A DNA stretch of 64,000 nt from Acidimicrobiaceae bacterium. Its GTDB lineage: Bacteria; Actinomycetota; Acidimicrobiia; Acidimicrobiales; RAAP-2. The stretch's first letter is position 1. Every line of letters begins with the position of its first letter. The notes below the pieces were generated by a model. It saw nothing but the letters and a program-made list of their open reading frames with translations. It was not told the origin of the DNA and searched no databases. Made by a program: the position numbers and the translations under genes. Location of the stretch: contig PLZF01000043.1 of the NCBI GenBank assembly GCA_003152015.1, positions 28,722-92,721 on the forward strand. Reading direction: 5' to 3'. Below, in pieces: positions 17,198 through 26,553 of the stretch.

Positions 17198-17620
17198 TCA
17201 GGTGACGGTGGGGACGGCGATACCTAGATCGTCGGCCGCGGCGGCGAGCAGCGGCCCGACATTGCGTTCCGTGCCGAACCATAGTGCCCGGCCCCAGGTG
17301 AGACCGGCGGCGAGGGTCTCGGCGCTGAGCCATCCGGTGCCGTCGTAGCGGGCGGCAATCTGCGCAGTCTCGTCGAGCAAGGGCCGGGGGTCTGCGACCT
17401 GAAGCACCTCGGGATGGGAGTAGCGGATGGTGTCCCGGTCTGTCGGGCTCAACGCGGCAAGCAGCTGGGAGATCTATCCGGCACACCGGGTCGGTGGATG
17501 AGCTGCAGAAGTCGCCAGTGGCGGCTGGCCGGGAGCACCAGTTCTTCTGTGTCGGGTTAGACCATCCGGCCATCTGCCGCCCACCACGCGCACAGCCAGG
17601 TATTCGTCGACGATGATCAC
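17198..17620 (-). pseudogene. Hypothetical gene broken by two frameshifts
   Basis: Three consecutive reading frames join into one plausible protein. The first runs from GTG 17620 as VIIVDEYLAVRVVGGRWPDGL. The second continues as PDTEELVLPASRHWRLLQLI and HRPGVPD. The third, from about 17470 to the stop at 17198, reads ISQLLAALSPTDRDTIRYSH and onward to FGTERNVGPLLAAAADDLGI. Two single-base shifts, near 17555 and 17470, interrupt it. I recall similar intact short proteins in other actinobacteria but cannot name the family or its function. The preceding small gene at 17642-17833 may have been its operon partner, in the manner of an antitoxin before a toxin. Confidence 0.6.
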
Positions 17621-17641
17621 CGCCGGTTGTTTCCCGTCCGG

Positions 17642-17833
17642 TCAGCCGGTGTCGTCGTGGTGGCCGCCGAGGATCGGGTCGGCCTCCAAGTAGGCGTCGA
17701 GGGAGGCCTGGAACTCGTCGACCAGGTCACCGGTCGTGAACCGGGCCAGCACCTCCCGGCCGGCCGCCGACAGGCGCGGATCGCCCGCCCGGCGGCGCCT
17801 GCGGCGCTCTTCTAAGACATCGACGACCACCAT
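17642..17833 (-). CDS. Small hypothetical protein, possible antitoxin-like partner
   Basis: A 63-residue protein, basic at the N terminus (EERRRRRRAGDPRLSAAGRE) and acidic at the C terminus (LVDEFQASLDAYLEADPI). This charge layout resembles small antitoxins, but I cannot match it to a family. The ATG at 17833 has no strong ribosome binding site. It lies directly upstream of the frameshifted gene at 17198-17620, with 21 bases between them, so the two may have been a pair of which one member has decayed. Confidence 0.45.
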   Translation of the reverse strand: MVVVDVLEERRRRRRAGDPRLSAAGREVLARFTTGDLVDEFQASLDAYLEADPILGGHHDDTG

Positions 17834-18184
17834 CTATTCCATTGTGCCGCCTCCGGCCAGCGAAGGAACAGCAGTTGACGGAAGGACCAGGACCGGATGT
17901 GCTCGGCCCAGCCACGCTCCTCATTTCGGCCCCCTCTGGATTGATCGAGGTCAACTTGCCAACTGACAACTCGCGCAGGCCGGTGGTTTGCGACTTGACG
18001 CTGGCACGACCGGAGGAACCTCAGAACTGACGTTGGCAATGGCAGGGGAAACAACCGACAAGGGCAGCCCGGTCGGCGTCTGCCTGTGAGAACATCTTGG
18101 GTGCAGGCGAACGATGGCTCAGGGGAACTCACACCGAGTTCGACAGCCAGTGCGCGGGTCCGAGAAGAGAACCGAGGATTGGGC
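17834..18184. other. Intergenic stretch with no supported gene
   Basis: About 350 bases between the divergent small gene and the hypothetical gene at 18185. I see no gene, hairpin or repeat that stands out. It presumably holds promoters for both neighbours. Confidence 0.4.
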
Positions 18185-18601
18185 ATGAACTGGACATGGA
18201 ACATCCGCAGCCGGGATGGTGGAATGAACGGGCTCGAGTTCACCCGGGCAACCACCGCCGGAGGTTTCACCCGGGTCCTGGTTCACGCCGCCCCCGGCCA
18301 GGCGTCAGTGGAAGTGTTCGCCGACGATGGTGGGGTCGTGGTGCGAGGTGACGTTGACCGCGCCGGTGAGTACTCCCCGATCACCCTGCTGACCCTCGAG
18401 GGTGGGCTCACCCGAAAAGAGGTCTGGCCCGATGACAGCCTGCTCGGCCTCCCCGTGCTGATCGCCGGCGGCGAAGTCGGGATACTGACCGAGTGGCACC
18501 ATGCAGAAGACCACAGTTGGTGGAAGTGGTCGGTGGAGTTCTCCAACCACACCGGAAGGCCGGCTGATTGGGCACCACCGGACCCGAAGGTGAAGCACTG
18601 A
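18185..18601 (+). CDS. Conserved-looking hypothetical protein
   Basis: A soluble protein of about 138 residues, beta-rich by appearance, with no signal peptide or membrane segment. Its core reads FTRVLVHAAPGQASVEVF, VVVRGDVDRAGEYSPITLLT, then RKEVWPDDSLLGLPVLIAGG and EVGILTEWHHAEDHSWWKW. I know no function. ATG 18185 has an AGGA element about six bases upstream; ATG 18224 is an alternative that would remove an unusual Trp-rich start (MNWTWNIRSRDGG). It stands alone between divergent and convergent neighbours. Confidence 0.6.
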   Translation: MNWTWNIRSRDGGMNGLEFTRATTAGGFTRVLVHAAPGQASVEVFADDGGVVVRGDVDRAGEYSPITLLTLEGGLTRKEVWPDDSLLGLPVLIAGGEVGILTEWHHAEDHSWWKWSVEFSNHTGRPADWAPPDPKVKH

Positions 18602-18759
18602 GGGCGGGCTGTTCTGGGGACGTCCGCCTGCAGACGGACCGGCGGCCGGCAGGTCACACCCTTTGGTCGACCATTGGTCTCTACTGATCTCCGTCGACGA
18701 CATGGCGCACGACGTTCCGTAGTCGGACCATGAGTCACACACTTTGGTCCGCCACCCTG

Positions 18760-21471
18760 TCAGTCGAGGCGGAGGGTGGCGATGCCGTGGGCTCGGAGTT
18801 CGAACCGACCGGCGAAGGGTAGGAGGGGCCGGCCTCGTAGGTCGACCAACCACCCCGATCGACTGTCGACCTCCACCACCGTGGGAAGGTCGTCCGGGTT
18901 GAACACCCTGACCTCGAGGGCACCAGTCTCTCGTCGTACCGAGGACACCTCCGCCCCCCGGATGGTGAGCGGCGACCCCGAGGCAGGTCGGCTACCTCCA
19001 CCGAAGGAGCCCACCGTCAGCAGGGGTAGGAGGACGTCATCGGCCAACCGGTAGGGATTGGTGTCGTCGACCGAAAGGGCATAACGGGCCTCGACCGGTC
19101 CGATCATCTGAGGACCCTCGATGGGGGTCATCGGGCCGGCCGGGAGGGGGCGGGTGCTCATCCCGAATCGGGACAGCATGCCGGTGGACCGGAGCAGGGT
19201 GAGGGCCAGGCCGGTTGCCCTCGGCTCGGAGTCGTCAACGCTCACGATGTCGACGAGTTCGTACTCGAGGAGCCCCTCGTGGATCACCGTCAACCCCCCG
19301 GCCGACACGAAGCGGCGCGAGGGAAAGGTAGGGGTGCCGAACTCGTCTTCTCGGCCCTCGGCCGTCAACCCGCGTTCGACCACGGTGAAGGCGCACTCGG
19401 CTCGTGAGGTCATAGCCGGTTCGGGCAGCGGGAAATGGACACGTAGCCGGTGATCTCTGGACGGATTTTCGAAGGCGGTACGTACCCGTGTCACCGTTTC
19501 ATCGGCCCGGAGCTCCAAGGTGGTGGTGACCTCGGTGGTGCGCGACCCGACCCGGGCCAGGCGGTCACCATCCACCCGCTCGGGCCAGGTATAGGTGGAG
19601 GTCACGATCACGGTGCCCCGCACCGGGCCCCGGTCGCCGATGGAGACACTCACCGAGTCGGGAACGTCCACCGTGGTGTCGTTGGCCGGCGGAGAGTAGT
19701 TGTAGGTATCGCCGTAGTCACCCTCGTCGACCAACCGGCCGTAGCCGGGCACCCCATTGAGGGAGAAGGTGCCGTCGTCGGGATTGACCACCACCGTCAT
19801 CAGACCGTTGGAAAGGGTCGCCACCAAATTCGAGTCGTCGGCGGTGACCGGGTGGACGAGATGGGCGGGGGCAAACGTGGCCCACCCGAAGCCGGGGACC
19901 GACTCCTGGCGGCTGAGGATCCTTCGCATGGCCGGTTGGTCGACGGTGACCCGGACTTCGGTGTCCGGATGGGCGGTGAGCCGAGTGAACAACTCCCGTT
20001 TGATCTCTTCGATGGGCACCTCCTCGGGAGCCTCGGGTCCCAGAGTGAGGGTGATGTCGAGACCGGTGTCGTCTTCGGTCAGCGACACCTCGGTCACGTA
20101 GGTGTCGTCGTCGATGCGCGACCCCTGGATCAGTCCGAGCATGCTGATGACGGTGGCGCCACTGAGGGTGATGGTGCCGGGGAGTCCGGCCCGCTCGGAC
20201 ATCACTTGGACATCCGGTCCCGGGTCGCCATTCGCCGGTACCACCAGTTCCACCATGCCCGCCCGGTCGCCGGCGGCTGGGTTGACCACGGCGGTTCCCG
20301 GTTCGGTGAGCGAGGCGCCGATGGCAGCCAGTGCTTCACCGGTGAGGCCTTCACCGATATGGCGAGCCTCGGCGTAGCGGTGGAGTACGGCGTCGACCAC
20401 CTCGTCCACCGAGCAGGCGCAGATCGAGTCGTGGGCGGCGTTGCGGATCATCAGCTTCCAGGCCACATCGAGAAATGCCCCCGGCCAGCCATCCCCGGGG
20501 AGATAGAGGGCACTGAGCGGTTCGGCCAGCCGTTCGAGTGACCGTTCGGATCGCGCCGCCGCCTGTTTCACGTCGACCCGGTTCGACCCGACGCCCATCA
20601 ACAGATTCGAGCGGTATCCCGAGCGGAGCTCTCCCTTCCACTCCGGCAGGTCGTCGCTGGTGAGGCCACTGAGGTAGTCGGGCAGTGAGCTGATGCCGAG
20701 TTCGAACTCACCCTGCATCTCATTGGCCTCGGCGACCACCCGGCCCAGCCAGGGCTGGGGGCGTTGGTGATCGGTGCCGTTCATGAACAGCAACGGTGCA
20801 TCGTCGGCCAGGAGCGACCCGATCTCATCCATGTGGGCCCGGAGCCGGCGGACGAGGGCCTTGGCATCGTCGGGCACGGCCGCACCGTTCCCGTACCCGG
20901 CAATCAGGTACTCGGCCCTGACCCGCGTCTGGTCGGGCGCCTCCCAGACGAACGCCGAGGTGTCGATGGCCGACGGGACCCCTCGCCACACCACCGCATC
21001 GTGCAGCCCGGCCAGCGAAAGAATCTGTGGCATCTGGGCGATGTGTCCGAACATGTCGGGGAGGTAGCCCACATCCATTACCCCTCCGAAGCCGGTGCCC
21101 CGTCTGATGCCGGCCTGCAGGTCGCGGACGATGGTCTCGCCCGAGATGAGGAACTCGTCCATCAGGATGTACCACGGACCCAGGGTGAGCCGCCCAGCGG
21201 AAACCAGCGCGCGCAGGCGCGACTCGTTCTCGGGACGGATCTCGAGATAGTCGTCGATGACCGCCAGTTGGCCATCGAGGAGGAAGGTCTTGTAGGAGGG
21301 ATCCCGTTCCAATAGGTCGATCAGGCCATCGATGAGGTGAACCAACTTCAACCGGAACGTCTGGAACGGGTCATACCACTCCCGGTCCCAGTGGGTGTGG
21401 GGGACGACGGCGATACGTCGGGGCGCCGATGGCCGTCCCCCAGCTTCAGAGGCTGTCGTCGAAGAGGTCAT
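18760..21471 (-). CDS. Alpha-mannosidase, glycoside hydrolase family 38
   Basis: GH38 enzymes are zinc-dependent retaining alpha-mannosidases. The 903-residue protein opens with the zinc/active-site motif HTHWDREW at residues 25-32. The nucleophile aspartate is D139 in YLPDMFGH, and more active-site sequence appears in FLLDGQLAVIDDY and NGTDHQRPQ. A helical linker (HDSICACSVDEVVDAVLHRY) and a large C-terminal beta domain follow. There is no signal peptide, so it is probably cytoplasmic and acts on imported or internal mannosides. It overlaps the upstream small gene by four bases (21468-21471), giving an operon of two genes. Confidence 0.93.
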   Translation of the reverse strand: MTSSTTASEAGGRPSAPRRIAVVPHTHWDREWYDPFQTFRLKLVHLIDGLIDLLERDPSYKTFLLDGQLAVIDDYLEIRPENESRLRALVSAGRLTLGPWYILMDEFLISGETIVRDLQAGIRRGTGFGGVMDVGYLPDMFGHIAQMPQILSLAGLHDAVVWRGVPSAIDTSAFVWEAPDQTRVRAEYLIAGYGNGAAVPDDAKALVRRLRAHMDEIGSLLADDAPLLFMNGTDHQRPQPWLGRVVAEANEMQGEFELGISSLPDYLSGLTSDDLPEWKGELRSGYRSNLLMGVGSNRVDVKQAAARSERSLERLAEPLSALYLPGDGWPGAFLDVAWKLMIRNAAHDSICACSVDEVVDAVLHRYAEARHIGEGLTGEALAAIGASLTEPGTAVVNPAAGDRAGMVELVVPANGDPGPDVQVMSERAGLPGTITLSGATVISMLGLIQGSRIDDDTYVTEVSLTEDDTGLDITLTLGPEAPEEVPIEEIKRELFTRLTAHPDTEVRVTVDQPAMRRILSRQESVPGFGWATFAPAHLVHPVTADDSNLVATLSNGLMTVVVNPDDGTFSLNGVPGYGRLVDEGDYGDTYNYSPPANDTTVDVPDSVSVSIGDRGPVRGTVIVTSTYTWPERVDGDRLARVGSRTTEVTTTLELRADETVTRVRTAFENPSRDHRLRVHFPLPEPAMTSRAECAFTVVERGLTAEGREDEFGTPTFPSRRFVSAGGLTVIHEGLLEYELVDIVSVDDSEPRATGLALTLLRSTGMLSRFGMSTRPLPAGPMTPIEGPQMIGPVEARYALSVDDTNPYRLADDVLLPLLTVGSFGGGSRPASGSPLTIRGAEVSSVRRETGALEVRVFNPDDLPTVVEVDSRSGWLVDLRGRPLLPFAGRFELRAHGIATLRLD

Positions 21472-21722
21472 GGGGCGAGGGGGCCGTGCTCCGCTTCGTA
21501 TTTTTCGAGTTCGCCGACGATGCGTGCCGCATCGGCCGTGGTCTGGTCGGTGGAGTGACCCTGGTGGTCGGCGTAGGCGGCGGCCCCCAGTTGGCGCAGG
21601 AGGTCCTCGGCGTTGCGCTTGGCCTGGACGGCATCGAGCTTGTCCTTACCGGCCTTCCCTGCCTCGCTGGCTTTGGCCATCCCTGCTTCCGCCTGTGCCT
21701 TTACCTTGTCCATGAACCCCAT
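21468..21722 (-). CDS. Small alpha-helical hypothetical protein
   Basis: An 84-residue, almost wholly helical protein (MGFMDKVKAQAEAGMAKASE, then AEDLLRQLGAAAYADHQGHS and EKYEAEHGPLAP). It resembles small, Ala/Lys-rich stress or membrane-surface proteins but carries no domain I can name. ATG 21722 is preceded by an AGGAGG element in GAGGAGGATCC, a strong start. It precedes the GH38 mannosidase with an ATGA overlap, so the two are co-translated. Confidence 0.7.
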   Translation of the reverse strand: MGFMDKVKAQAEAGMAKASEAGKAGKDKLDAVQAKRNAEDLLRQLGAAAYADHQGHSTDQTTADAARIVGELEKYEAEHGPLAP

Positions 21723-21846
21723 GGATCCTCCTCTCCGCCGCCCGCGCTTGCCGCTGGCGTTCGACCGAATCGTAGAACGTCGGAGGGGTGCCGTGCTCCC
21801 AGGGCCATGCAGGGCCAGATGGGTCCGGCGCGCTAGACATCCACCC

Positions 21847-23424
21847 ATGGGTCCGGGTCGGGAAGGCGAAGGGCAACTGCGTACGTGGAGGGATCATTTG
21901 CCCTCCGAGATCCGGTTCCAACCCTCTGACCTGGTGACGTCGGGGACGTTGCTCCGGGCGTGGGCGGACCGGTGGGGGGCCAATCCCGAGACGCCGGTGC
22001 TGATGGACGTGGCGCCGATGGCTGGGCCCTCCTCACCGGCCGGTCTGGCTCATCGACCCGGCACCTGGTGGTCGGCGGAGGAGTTCGACGCCGCGACCCG
22101 CCGGGCGGCCGGGCGGCTGGTCGCGGCCGGCCTTCGGCCTGGCGACCGTGTGTTGTGGTCCACCGGATCTTCGGTTTCCTCGATCATCTGCCATGTGGCC
22201 GCGCTGCGGGTCGGGCTGGTGGTGGTGCCGGCCAATACCGCCTACACCCAACGTGAGATCGCCTACATCGTGTCCGACGTCGGTCCGGCGGCTGTCATCG
22301 TCGACGATCCGCAGCGAGGGCGATGGGCCACGGATGCCTCCGACCGGGACCTGATCGTGACGGGACCCGATCTCGATCTTCCCGACGGGGAGCCGGCCCG
22401 GCTCGACGCCGCCCTCCCCGACGACCCTGCACTCATCTGTTTCACCTCCGGCACTACCGGAGCTCCCAAAGGGGCGGTGCTGTCCCACCGCAACTTGCTG
22501 GCCGCCACCCGAGCCGTGTGTGTGGCATGGAGATGGACCCCCGCCGATCGCCTCATTCACTGTCTTCCGGTCTTCCATGCCCACGGTCTCTGCGTCGGCA
22601 TCTATGGGACCTTGCTGTCAGGGGGGTCTGCGTTGCTTCTTCCCGGTTTTGATCCCGATGCGGTTGTCGATACCGCTTCGACCCACCACGCCTCCCTATT
22701 CTTCGGGGTGCCGACTATGTACCACCGCCTGGTCCGCTCGGCCCGGGCCGCCGAGATGAGGCGGCTGCGACTCTGCGTCTCCGGCTCTGCGCCGTTGGCG
22801 GCCGATCTGCATCGTGAGGTGTCGGCCGTCATCGGCATGTCCGTGCTCGAGCGGTACGGGATGACCGAGACGCTGATGAACGCGTCCAATCCCTACGATG
22901 GTGAACGCCGTCCCGGATCCGTGGGTTTCCCGCTCCCCGGGGTGGAGGTGAAGCTGGCCGGTGACGGCGAGATCGGCGTGCGAGGGCCCAATGTGTTCGA
23001 TGGCTATTGGGAGCGCCCGGCCGCCACCGCCGACGCCTTCGAAGACTCCTCCGATGGTGGGGGACGATGGTTTCGTACCGGCGATCTCGGTACCATCGAC
23101 GATGGCTACCTCACCATTCGCGGTCGATCCAAGGAGCTGATCATCAGCGGCGGCTTCAACGTGTACCCGAGCGAAGTCGAAGATGTGGTACTCACCCACC
23201 CCGGGGTCGCCGAAGTGGCGGTGACCGGCACACCGTCCGACGAGTGGGGAGAGGTGGTCACCGCCTGGATTGTCGCCGACGGGCGCGCCCCGTCGGCAGA
23301 GGACCTGTCCGCCTACACCGCTGACCGGCTGGCTGCCTACAAGCGACCCCGGATCGTCCGTGTCGTCCATTCCCTACCCCGGAACGCCCTGGGCAAGGTG
23401 CTCCGAAGCGAGCTCGGGCGATGA
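21847..23424 (+). CDS. AMP-dependent acyl-CoA synthetase (malonyl-/fatty acyl-CoA synthetase type)
   Basis: The enzyme activates a carboxylic acid to its CoA thioester through an acyl-adenylate. The 525-residue protein has the ATP-binding P-loop FTSGTTGAPKGAVLSH, the adenine motif ERYGMTETLM, WFRTGDLGTIDDGYLTIRGR, the hinge KELIISGGFNVYPSEVEDVV and the catalytic lysine in LPRNALGKVLRSEL. The pattern is closest to malonyl-CoA and medium/long-chain acyl-CoA synthetases; the substrate is not certain. ATG 21847 is the likely start, though no strong ribosome binding site precedes it. The stop overlaps the rnhB start by four bases. Confidence 0.9.
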   Translation: MGPGREGEGQLRTWRDHLPSEIRFQPSDLVTSGTLLRAWADRWGANPETPVLMDVAPMAGPSSPAGLAHRPGTWWSAEEFDAATRRAAGRLVAAGLRPGDRVLWSTGSSVSSIICHVAALRVGLVVVPANTAYTQREIAYIVSDVGPAAVIVDDPQRGRWATDASDRDLIVTGPDLDLPDGEPARLDAALPDDPALICFTSGTTGAPKGAVLSHRNLLAATRAVCVAWRWTPADRLIHCLPVFHAHGLCVGIYGTLLSGGSALLLPGFDPDAVVDTASTHHASLFFGVPTMYHRLVRSARAAEMRRLRLCVSGSAPLAADLHREVSAVIGMSVLERYGMTETLMNASNPYDGERRPGSVGFPLPGVEVKLAGDGEIGVRGPNVFDGYWERPAATADAFEDSSDGGGRWFRTGDLGTIDDGYLTIRGRSKELIISGGFNVYPSEVEDVVLTHPGVAEVAVTGTPSDEWGEVVTAWIVADGRAPSAEDLSAYTADRLAAYKRPRIVRVVHSLPRNALGKVLRSELGR

Positions 23425-24080
23425 GTACGATGGCCCGCCCCTCCACCAAGGCCGAGCAGTCGTTGCTCGAGGAAGGGTTCGACGTGATCGTCGGTCTTGA
23501 TGAGGTCGGACGGGGCGCGTGGGCGGGTCCGGTGTCGGTCGGGGTGGCACTCATTCCCATGGAGGTACCGCCGCCCGTTGGTCTTCGTGATTCGAAGTTG
23601 GTGCCCGAGCACCACCGTGAGACCCTGTTCCCGCTGGTAGCGGCCTGGTGCATGGACTGGTCGGTGGGGCACGCCGGACCCGATGAGTGTGATCAATGGG
23701 GGATGACCATCGCCCTGAGGTTGGCGGCGCAGCGAGCATTGGCCGGGCTGTCGTGCATCCCCGACGTGGTGCTTGTAGACGGCGGGTTCGACTACGTCAC
23801 CGAACCCGGCAACGACGATGTCGCCACCGTCCGGACGCCGAAAATCCGGACGCTGGTCCGGGGTGACGCCACCTGCACCTCAATTGCCGCCGCATCGATC
23901 GTGGCCAAGGTGACGCGGGATCGGATGATGCGCGACCTGTCCGAAAGCTTTCCGGCTTTCGACTTCGATCGGAACAAGGGATATCCGTCTCCGACCCATC
24001 GAACCGCGTTGGCCGGACGCGGATTGACGGCTATCCATCGCCGGTCATGGTCGTACGTGGAGAACCTGCCGTTCCGCTGA
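23421..24080 (+). CDS. rnhB: Ribonuclease HII
   Basis: RNase HII cuts RNA in RNA-DNA hybrids and removes single ribonucleotides misinserted in DNA. The 219-residue protein has the catalytic DEVGRG near residue 27-32, LRDSKLVPEHH, DVVLVDGGFDYV and the SIAAASIVAKVTRDRMM segment with its metal ligand aspartate. A typical C terminus GYPSPTHRTAL follows. It is coupled to the acyl-CoA synthetase gene by an ATGA overlap, an arrangement that may be chance gene order rather than functional linkage. Confidence 0.95.
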   Translation: MSTMARPSTKAEQSLLEEGFDVIVGLDEVGRGAWAGPVSVGVALIPMEVPPPVGLRDSKLVPEHHRETLFPLVAAWCMDWSVGHAGPDECDQWGMTIALRLAAQRALAGLSCIPDVVLVDGGFDYVTEPGNDDVATVRTPKIRTLVRGDATCTSIAAASIVAKVTRDRMMRDLSESFPAFDFDRNKGYPSPTHRTALAGRGLTAIHRRSWSYVENLPFR

Positions 24081-24628
24081 GAGGGAAGTGGTCGCATGCC
24101 GGCCGCCTACGGCTCAGGACGGTGTCGAACAGACCGGAAGATGGTGCCATCGGGTGATCAAAAGAGCGGAAGCTGTCACCCGTTGCGCACCGTCTTGCTC
24201 TCCACCGTGACCACCGGCAGCGGTGCACCCATGGTTCCGGGGAGAGCCTGGTTGGCCAGCTGGGTGAAGTTGAGGGTAAAGCTGTATGTGGCTTGGATCT
24301 TTTGACGGGCCAGGACCTGTCCGCGCATCGACGGGCTCACGGTGAAGGTGGCCGTGCAGGGGGTGTAGAGCAGGACGTTGCGTACCCGGCGGTGGGGCTC
24401 GTCGCGTCGTTGACAAAGGGGGCTCGTGCGCCCTAGCACTTGAGGCAGCATGACTACGCTCGGTGGCGGCAGGAGGGTTTTTGACGCGGAAAGTGCGCGT
24501 TGAACAGGGATCCCTGGTTGGGCGCCGGCTACAAGGAGTGATATTCGAGGAGCCGGTGCCGATCGCAAGGGCTGGGGGTGATCGGTCCTTTCCGCGCCGC
24601 TTGGCGGAGCGGAGTGGAGGGAATGCCT
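24081..24628. other. Stretch with no intact gene, possible gene remnant
   Basis: The reverse frame ending at 24176 encodes about 60 residues of protein-like sequence (CTATFTVSPSMRGQVLARQK, then TYSFTLNFTQLANQALPGTM) reading back to about 24376. It resembles the end of a secreted protein, but upstream the frame becomes low-quality Arg/Pro sequence with no plausible start. It may be the decayed 3' end of a gene. The rest of the stretch shows nothing recognisable. Confidence 0.3.
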
Positions 24629-25864
24629 CTACTTCGGAGTCGGATCTTTCGGTAGCCCGAGCACCCGTTCGCCGATGATGTTGTGCATCACCTCATCGGT
24701 GCCGCCGGCCACCCGCATCCCCGGTACGCCCAGGAGGAACTCCGACCATGCGTAGGTGCCCCATCGGCCGTTATCGGCGATCAGTTCGGGTCCGAGCACC
24801 GATGAGAGCAGTTCGTAGGTGCGCACCATGTTGGCGGTGAGCGACAACTTGCCCAGGGACATCTCCGGTCCCGGCAGTTGGCCGGCCGCAATCTTGGCCA
24901 TGGAGCGGAGGTTGGTATACGCGGCCACCCGGTCGTGGATGATCACATCGGCGAGCCGTTGACGAATGAGGGGATCGTTCGCCCGTCCCTGGGCCCGGGC
25001 CAGTTCGATCAGACGCTGAGAGGAGTGCAGCCCGACGCCGCCGCCCCCGCCGCCGATGGCGGCCCGTTCGTTCATCAGAGTGGTGAGCGCGACAGCCCAG
25101 CCTCCGTTCACATCGCCCAGCCGATGGGTATCGGGGATTCTGACATCGGTGAAGAAGACCTCGTTGAACGTCGCCCCACCGGTCATCTGGCGCAGGGGTC
25201 GCACTTCGACGCCGGGCGCATGCATGTCGACCACGAAACCGGTCAAGCCACGGTGCTTGGGCTGATCAGGATCCGTGCGGCAGATGATCTCCCCGATATC
25301 GGAGTACTGCGCGCCGGAGGTCCATACCTTCTGGCCATTGACTATCCATTCGTCGCCGTCGAGGACCGCCCGCGTCTGAAGGGATGCCAGGTCGGAGCCG
25401 GCCGCCGGCTCGCTGAACAGCTGGCAGCCCACGATGTCGCTCCGGTGCATTGGCTGGAGATAGGCCTCTTTCACCTCTTCGGTGGCGTGGGCCAGGATGG
25501 TGGGTGCCACCATCCCGAGCCCGATGCCGAACGGGGACTGCGAGGGAGTTCGGTAATCGGCGGCCACCGAGTTGTAGATGCGTTGGTAAGAGCGTGGAAG
25601 TCCCCGGCCCCCGTAGGTCGGAGGACCGGTGATCCACCCGAATCCGGCGTCGAAGACTGTCCGAGCCCACTCTTTGGCATTGGCGACGTCAGAGGCCTCC
25701 TCCTCGGGGGTGCGCTCGGGAAACAGGCCCACGTAATCGGACCCTTGGCCCCACACGAAGTTCTCGGCCGTCCGGCGCGGGAGATGGGCGTCGAGGAAGG
25801 TACGGACATCGACTTCGAACTGCTCTTCGGTGATCTGAGTCGTGTCGGTGGCAGTAGTGGTCAT
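24629..25864 (-). CDS. Acyl-CoA dehydrogenase
   Basis: An FAD enzyme that makes the alpha-beta double bond in acyl-CoA thioesters. The 411-residue protein has the family layout: helical N domain (with TGPPTYGGRGLPRSYQRIYN), the beta domain with FSEPAAGSDLASLQTRA and GQKVWTSGAQYSDIGEI, and the C-terminal helix bundle ending in GGTDEVMHNIIGERVLGLP. The sequence type matches actinobacterial FadE proteins for branched or steroid-like substrates, but the substrate is unknown. The ATG at 25864 has AGGGGGA upstream. A 12-base near-palindrome at 25899-25910 could be a regulator site. It is a lone gene. Confidence 0.92.
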   Translation of the reverse strand: MTTTATDTTQITEEQFEVDVRTFLDAHLPRRTAENFVWGQGSDYVGLFPERTPEEEASDVANAKEWARTVFDAGFGWITGPPTYGGRGLPRSYQRIYNSVAADYRTPSQSPFGIGLGMVAPTILAHATEEVKEAYLQPMHRSDIVGCQLFSEPAAGSDLASLQTRAVLDGDEWIVNGQKVWTSGAQYSDIGEIICRTDPDQPKHRGLTGFVVDMHAPGVEVRPLRQMTGGATFNEVFFTDVRIPDTHRLGDVNGGWAVALTTLMNERAAIGGGGGGVGLHSSQRLIELARAQGRANDPLIRQRLADVIIHDRVAAYTNLRSMAKIAAGQLPGPEMSLGKLSLTANMVRTYELLSSVLGPELIADNGRWGTYAWSEFLLGVPGMRVAGGTDEVMHNIIGERVLGLPKDPTPK

Positions 25865-25898
25865 TTCGTTAAATCCCCCTTGTGTCGGTCGATTTCTT

Positions 25899-25910
25899 GA
25901 CCGTTCAGTC
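25899..25910 (-). promoter_or_regulatory. Possible TetR-type operator before the acyl-CoA dehydrogenase
   Basis: GACCGTTCAGTC is an imperfect palindrome with outer GAC/GTC arms. It lies 35-46 bases upstream of the dehydrogenase start, a position where a repressor could block transcription. The match to TetR-type GACCG/CGGTC sites of fatty-acid genes is inference. Confidence 0.3.
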
Positions 25911-26553
25911 CAGACGCACGTCAGCGTATCGGTAGGACAGTGTGAGGGGAAAAACGACCCCGATCCGACCGGTCGGCGTGGGGAGAACCTCCTTGTGCCA
26001 GCCGAGATTTCTCAACATTCTCTTGCCTGTGTTGGGTGAACCCCCGGGCGCTGGCGCCACCGCCGCTGGTAGCAGCCCGCAGCAACTTGCTGGAAACGCT
26101 TTTTCGGATGGTGGTTTCCTGGTGGAAACGCTCCAGGGATCACCCTTTTGAACATTGGGACTGGATTGTAGAAAACACCGGGCGGGGCCGGCGGTCCGCG
26201 GTCAACGGGCGTTACTACGTGCGTGTCCGGCCAGGCGGGTGCAGGTTGCGGCCAAAATGCACCCAGCTCTTCGATGAGTGTGATCACCGGTGGTGGTGGA
26301 GCGGGAACTACGGGCGGTGGTCTTTTGCCTCTTGGATTTCCGGGGGGGGAAACTCATGTAAGGGAAATTCAGCGTGGCGTCCGCGGGAGGTGGCGGTGGC
26401 GCCGGAGCGTCGTACGCCAATTCGAATGGATGCCCGCGCCCACTTTCAGTTCGGCGGCGTAGCCGGCGAGCGACCCCACCCATGCTGGCCTGATTTCGAC
26501 GATCATCTTTTGCTCCGGTGATCCTCTCTACGGAACGTGCGGGCAAAATCCCC
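25911..26553. other. Stretch of about 640 bases with no supported gene
   Basis: Several short frames occur on both strands but none has a start, a ribosome binding site and protein-like composition together. Reverse-strand fragments such as HPFELAYDAPAPPPPPADAT near 26350-26430 hint at a decayed gene. The composition is uneven, with runs of G around 26330-26345. It also holds the dehydrogenase promoter at its left end. Confidence 0.35.

Noticed and set aside
19450..20541. Long open frame on the + strand opposite the GH38 mannosidase
   Set aside because: Its composition (runs of Gly, His, Arg, Asp) is what antisense reading of GC-rich codons yields, and the reverse strand holds a complete GH38 enzyme.
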